A stretch of 64,000 nt of DNA from Metabacillus indicus LMG 22858 (GTDB lineage Bacteria; Bacillota; Bacilli; Bacillales; Bacillaceae), in the NCBI RefSeq assembly GCF_000708755.2, contig NZ_JGVU02000001.1, positions 62,001-126,000 of the forward strand, written 5' to 3'. Positions 61,932 through 64,000 of the stretch are shown here, one piece after another. Both the position numbers and the translations under genes were made by a program. The notes under the pieces were generated by a model that ran no database searches, had not been told where the DNA came from, and saw only the letters and a program-made list of their open reading frames with translations. How positions within the stretch are numbered: the stretch's first letter is position 1; each line of letters begins with the position of its first letter.

Positions 61932-63161
61932 TCAAACAAACAAAATCTCATCCGTCATCCGGTACTCGCTCGGGGTAATGCCTACGTATTTTTTAAAAGT
62001 CGAGCTGAAATAGTTCGGTGTGTTGAAGCCAAGTTCATCTGCGATCTGCTCGATTGTTTTGTCTGAATGGCGAAGCATCCAGACGGCACGCTGCAGGCGG
62101 ACGAAGGTGACATATTCGACAAAACTCCTGCCCGTTTCTTTTTTGAAAAGTCTGCAGAAGTAGGGAACACTGATGTTTATTTGATTGGCGACTTGTCTGG
62201 TTGTTAAATCATGCTGGCAGTTTTCTGCGATATATTTGGTGCATGAGGTGATCAGCGGGTTCTTCGTTATCTCTTCATAGTAGCGGAGCGACAGCCTGTT
62301 ATAGTGAGGCGTGCGCCTTGCTTTTCGTGCTTCCCTGTAAGAGTGGGAGAGCATAAGGGGTTCTCTGCAGATTGATCCGACGCCTGTGAAAAGATGAATG
62401 CCGTGTTTTTCCTTCAATGCTTCTGCTGCCCGGAGGAAAGTCTCTTCGCCTTCCTGAAAGTGCTGAAAGGATGTATAGCCGTGCGGAACCTGGATCAGCA
62501 TGAGCAGATGTTTTTTATAGGCCAGAAAAGAAGGAAGCACACCTATGGCTGAAAAAGCATCTTTAAACGCAGCCTGAATCAGCATGGGCGCATTTACTGC
62601 TGTTTCCCGGGGCTGGTTGTGAATGAATCCCTGAATAAAACAGACCGTGTTTGGGACGCTGTGATCAGGAAAATAGGGGCGTGCGGCAAACAGTTCCTCC
62701 TCAGATTTGACTTCGGCTCTGAGAAGTCTTCTGAGAAAAGCTTCCTGAAAGGGAAGAAGCTCGCTGTTTCCTTGCTTGTATGTTTTAGTCATATCACCGT
62801 AGTTCGTTATGATTGCGCTTTCATTTGCAGCTGAAGTCAGTACTTTTTTTATGCTTTTAATGAAGGTGTGTTTTTTGACAGGCTTAACGAGCATGGTCTG
62901 AAGCTTCATCTCAAGTGCAAGCGGCGATGTTTTCAGCATGGAAGGCTCAATAAGCGGGAAGATAATGCAGTTCTGATGGTGTTTTTTGAGCCGGTGAATT
63001 TTAACCCAGTCGAACAGTTTAGTAACTTCGACTACCGTTATCGTAAGCGGATCTCGTCTATGACCGGAAACAGATAGTTCTTCTTTAAGTTCTTCATGGA
63101 TCCATGCGGCCATTTTCTCTTTTTCGGCAGGTTCCTTAACTTCGAATGTTACGGTATACAC
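61932..63161 (-). CDS. AraC-family transcriptional regulator with degenerate receiver-like N-terminus
   Basis: The 409-residue protein ends with a typical AraC HTH pair (TTRQVANQINISVPYFCRLFKKE and IEQIADELGFNTPNYFSSTFKKYVGITPSEYR). Residues about 60-110 resemble the end of a receiver domain (a VKPVKKHTFIKSIKKVL segment) without its phospho-acceptor region. The middle (about 150-300) is YesN-like. GTG 63161 is preceded by CGGGGAA; the frame continues 16 codons upstream without a ribosome site. Divergent from the DUF485-ActP genes, it may control acetate or monocarboxylate uptake. Confidence 0.82.
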   Translation of the reverse strand: MYTVTFEVKEPAEKEKMAAWIHEELKEELSVSGHRRDPLTITVVEVTKLFDWVKIHRLKKHHQNCIIFPLIEPSMLKTSPLALEMKLQTMLVKPVKKHTFIKSIKKVLTSAANESAIITNYGDMTKTYKQGNSELLPFQEAFLRRLLRAEVKSEEELFAARPYFPDHSVPNTVCFIQGFIHNQPRETAVNAPMLIQAAFKDAFSAIGVLPSFLAYKKHLLMLIQVPHGYTSFQHFQEGEETFLRAAEALKEKHGIHLFTGVGSICREPLMLSHSYREARKARRTPHYNRLSLRYYEEITKNPLITSCTKYIAENCQHDLTTRQVANQINISVPYFCRLFKKETGRSFVEYVTFVRLQRAVWMLRHSDKTIEQIADELGFNTPNYFSSTFKKYVGITPSEYRMTDEILFV

Positions 63162-63329
63162 GCTTTTATTCCCCGTTTCTATCAGTATGACTCTAGCACT
63201 AGTATACATGAAAGAAGGAATATATTAAATATTTATACATTTCTGATAATTTATTGTAAGGTAACGCGCGTTTTGGTCATGTACAATACAATCAAGCAGC
63301 AGATTACCAGATAAAAGGGGGAAAGGATC

Positions 63330-63695
63330 GTGGCAGCAGATTATAAAGATTATGAGTATGTAGAGGCAGGGACAGTGGATGTCCGGGAGCTCACGCCGCT
63401 TGATGAGGAGACGCGCCATTTGATGAAAAGCGAGTTCAGCATCGGGTCAAAGCTCACACTGTTTTATTTTGCATTCATTTTGATTATCCCGGTCTTAAAC
63501 TGGTTCGCACCGGATTTTATGTTCTCTTCTTTTTACGGAGGCATGACGTACGCCTGGTTTTTCACCGGAATCTTTGCGATGGGCATGGCCTTTTTAATTG
63601 CATTTATTCATACTTCCCTTTACGAGAAGAGACTGAAGAAGACTCAGACGCCGTCAAGCTCTGTTCAATCTTCTGACGGAAGGAGTGTCAACTGA
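63330..63695 (+). CDS. DUF485 membrane protein (YwcB-like)
   Basis: The 121-residue protein has two membrane segments (about 47-65 and 76-97), the latter in TYAWFFTGIFAMGMAFLIAF, typical of DUF485. It starts at GTG behind GGGGGAAAGG. DUF485 proteins are nearly always encoded directly before an acetate/cation symporter, as here; the stop overlaps the next start. Confidence 0.9.
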   Translation: MAADYKDYEYVEAGTVDVRELTPLDEETRHLMKSEFSIGSKLTLFYFAFILIIPVLNWFAPDFMFSSFYGGMTYAWFFTGIFAMGMAFLIAFIHTSLYEKRLKKTQTPSSSVQSSDGRSVN

Positions 63696-64000
63696 TGGCA
63701 GCGTTACTTGAACCGAAAATGCTTTTGACGATTTTCCTGATGGGTACAATCGTGTATATTACGTATCTTACAAAAAGAAACGCAACGGCATCTGAATTTT
63801 TCGTAGGAGGCAGAAGCTTCGGGTGGTTTACCAACGGTTCGGCCATTGGAGGGGACTACCTTAGTGCTGCAACGTTTCTCGGAATTGCGGGGCTGACGTT
63901 TCAGCTTGGCTATGACGGAGCGTACTATGCGTTCTGTTTCTCGATTGGGCTTACTCTTCTTGCTATTTTCGTAGCGGGTCCGCTCCGCAGATTCGGAGCT
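63695..64000 (+). CDS. sodium/solute symporter, ActP/YwcA-like (partial, runs off the window)
   Basis: The frame from ATG 63695 is open to the window end (102 codons). It starts with a membrane segment, then TKRNATASEFFVGGRSFGWF, NGSAIGGDYLSAATFLG and GYDGAYYAF, which are signature blocks of the SSS family acetate permease ActP. It overlaps the DUF485 stop (TGATG), indicating coupled translation. Probable role: Na+/H+-coupled uptake of acetate or similar acids. The C-terminal four fifths are not visible. Confidence 0.9.
   Translation, partial: MAALLEPKMLLTIFLMGTIVYITYLTKRNATASEFFVGGRSFGWFTNGSAIGGDYLSAATFLGIAGLTFQLGYDGAYYAFCFSIGLTLLAIFVAGPLRRFGA

Overview
The window is a chromosomal segment of a spore-forming, low-to-moderate GC Bacillaceae. 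Its gene order follows the Bacillus subtilis yjbF(coiA)-pepF-yizD-roxS-spxH-yjbI-yjbJ-yjbK-yjbL-yjbM-nadF-yjbO-prpE-...-yjbQ-tenA-tenI-thiOSGF-fabI-cotO-yjcA-yjcZ-spoVIF-yjcD-yjcF-yjcG-yjcH-metI-metC order, with local insertions. The species is not certain; a Bacillus/Metabacillus-type organism fits. No tRNA, rRNA, prophage, insertion sequence or CRISPR array was seen.

1-14.1 kb is housekeeping and stress biology: oligoendopeptidase F, the small RNA RoxS with Rex/Fnr-like and ResD-like sites, the Spx adaptor SpxH with a truncated haemoglobin, a lytic transglycosylase, a CYTH protein, a small alarmone synthetase with NAD kinase and an RluA-type pseudouridine synthase, PrpE, a SEDS (RodA/FtsW) protein, MgtE and a CPA2-type antiporter. 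14.1-18.75 kb is a TPP-riboswitch-controlled thiazole/thiamine-salvage operon (tenA-tenI-thiO-thiS-thiG-thiF), followed by FapR-boxed fabI.

19.7-40.7 kb is dominated by spore-surface genes: a CotO-like protein, two CotS-family kinase-fold proteins (one with intact catalytic residues, one apparently a pseudokinase), three GT4 glycosyltransferases, a UDP-glucose dehydrogenase and a nucleotide-sugar epimerase (ytcA/ytcB type), an orphan HipA-like kinase, YjcA, a Cys-rich protein, several very short spore-type proteins, SpoVIF and the YjcD helicase. Three good sigma-K promoters and two candidate sigma-E promoters can be read here.

40.7-41.2 kb holds a non-coding 52-bp tandem repeat (six full copies). 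41.2-53.5 kb returns to the yjcF-G-H block, then an EamA transporter, an SsuD-like monooxygenase placed with a carbohydrate-type (CUT1) ABC importer lacking its ATPase, and a SAM-riboswitch-controlled metI-metC pair: a sulfur-acquisition region. After a threonine-synthase-like gene, 54.7-55.06 kb contains decayed remnants of an SDR and a NUDIX gene. 55-61.8 kb is accessory: VOC, Lrp and WYL regulators, a RibD-type reductase, and an operon of GT1 glycosyltransferase-TetR-MFS-small membrane protein behind twin palindromic operators. The window ends in an AraC-type regulator divergent from a DUF485/ActP-like acetate symporter pair that runs off the edge.
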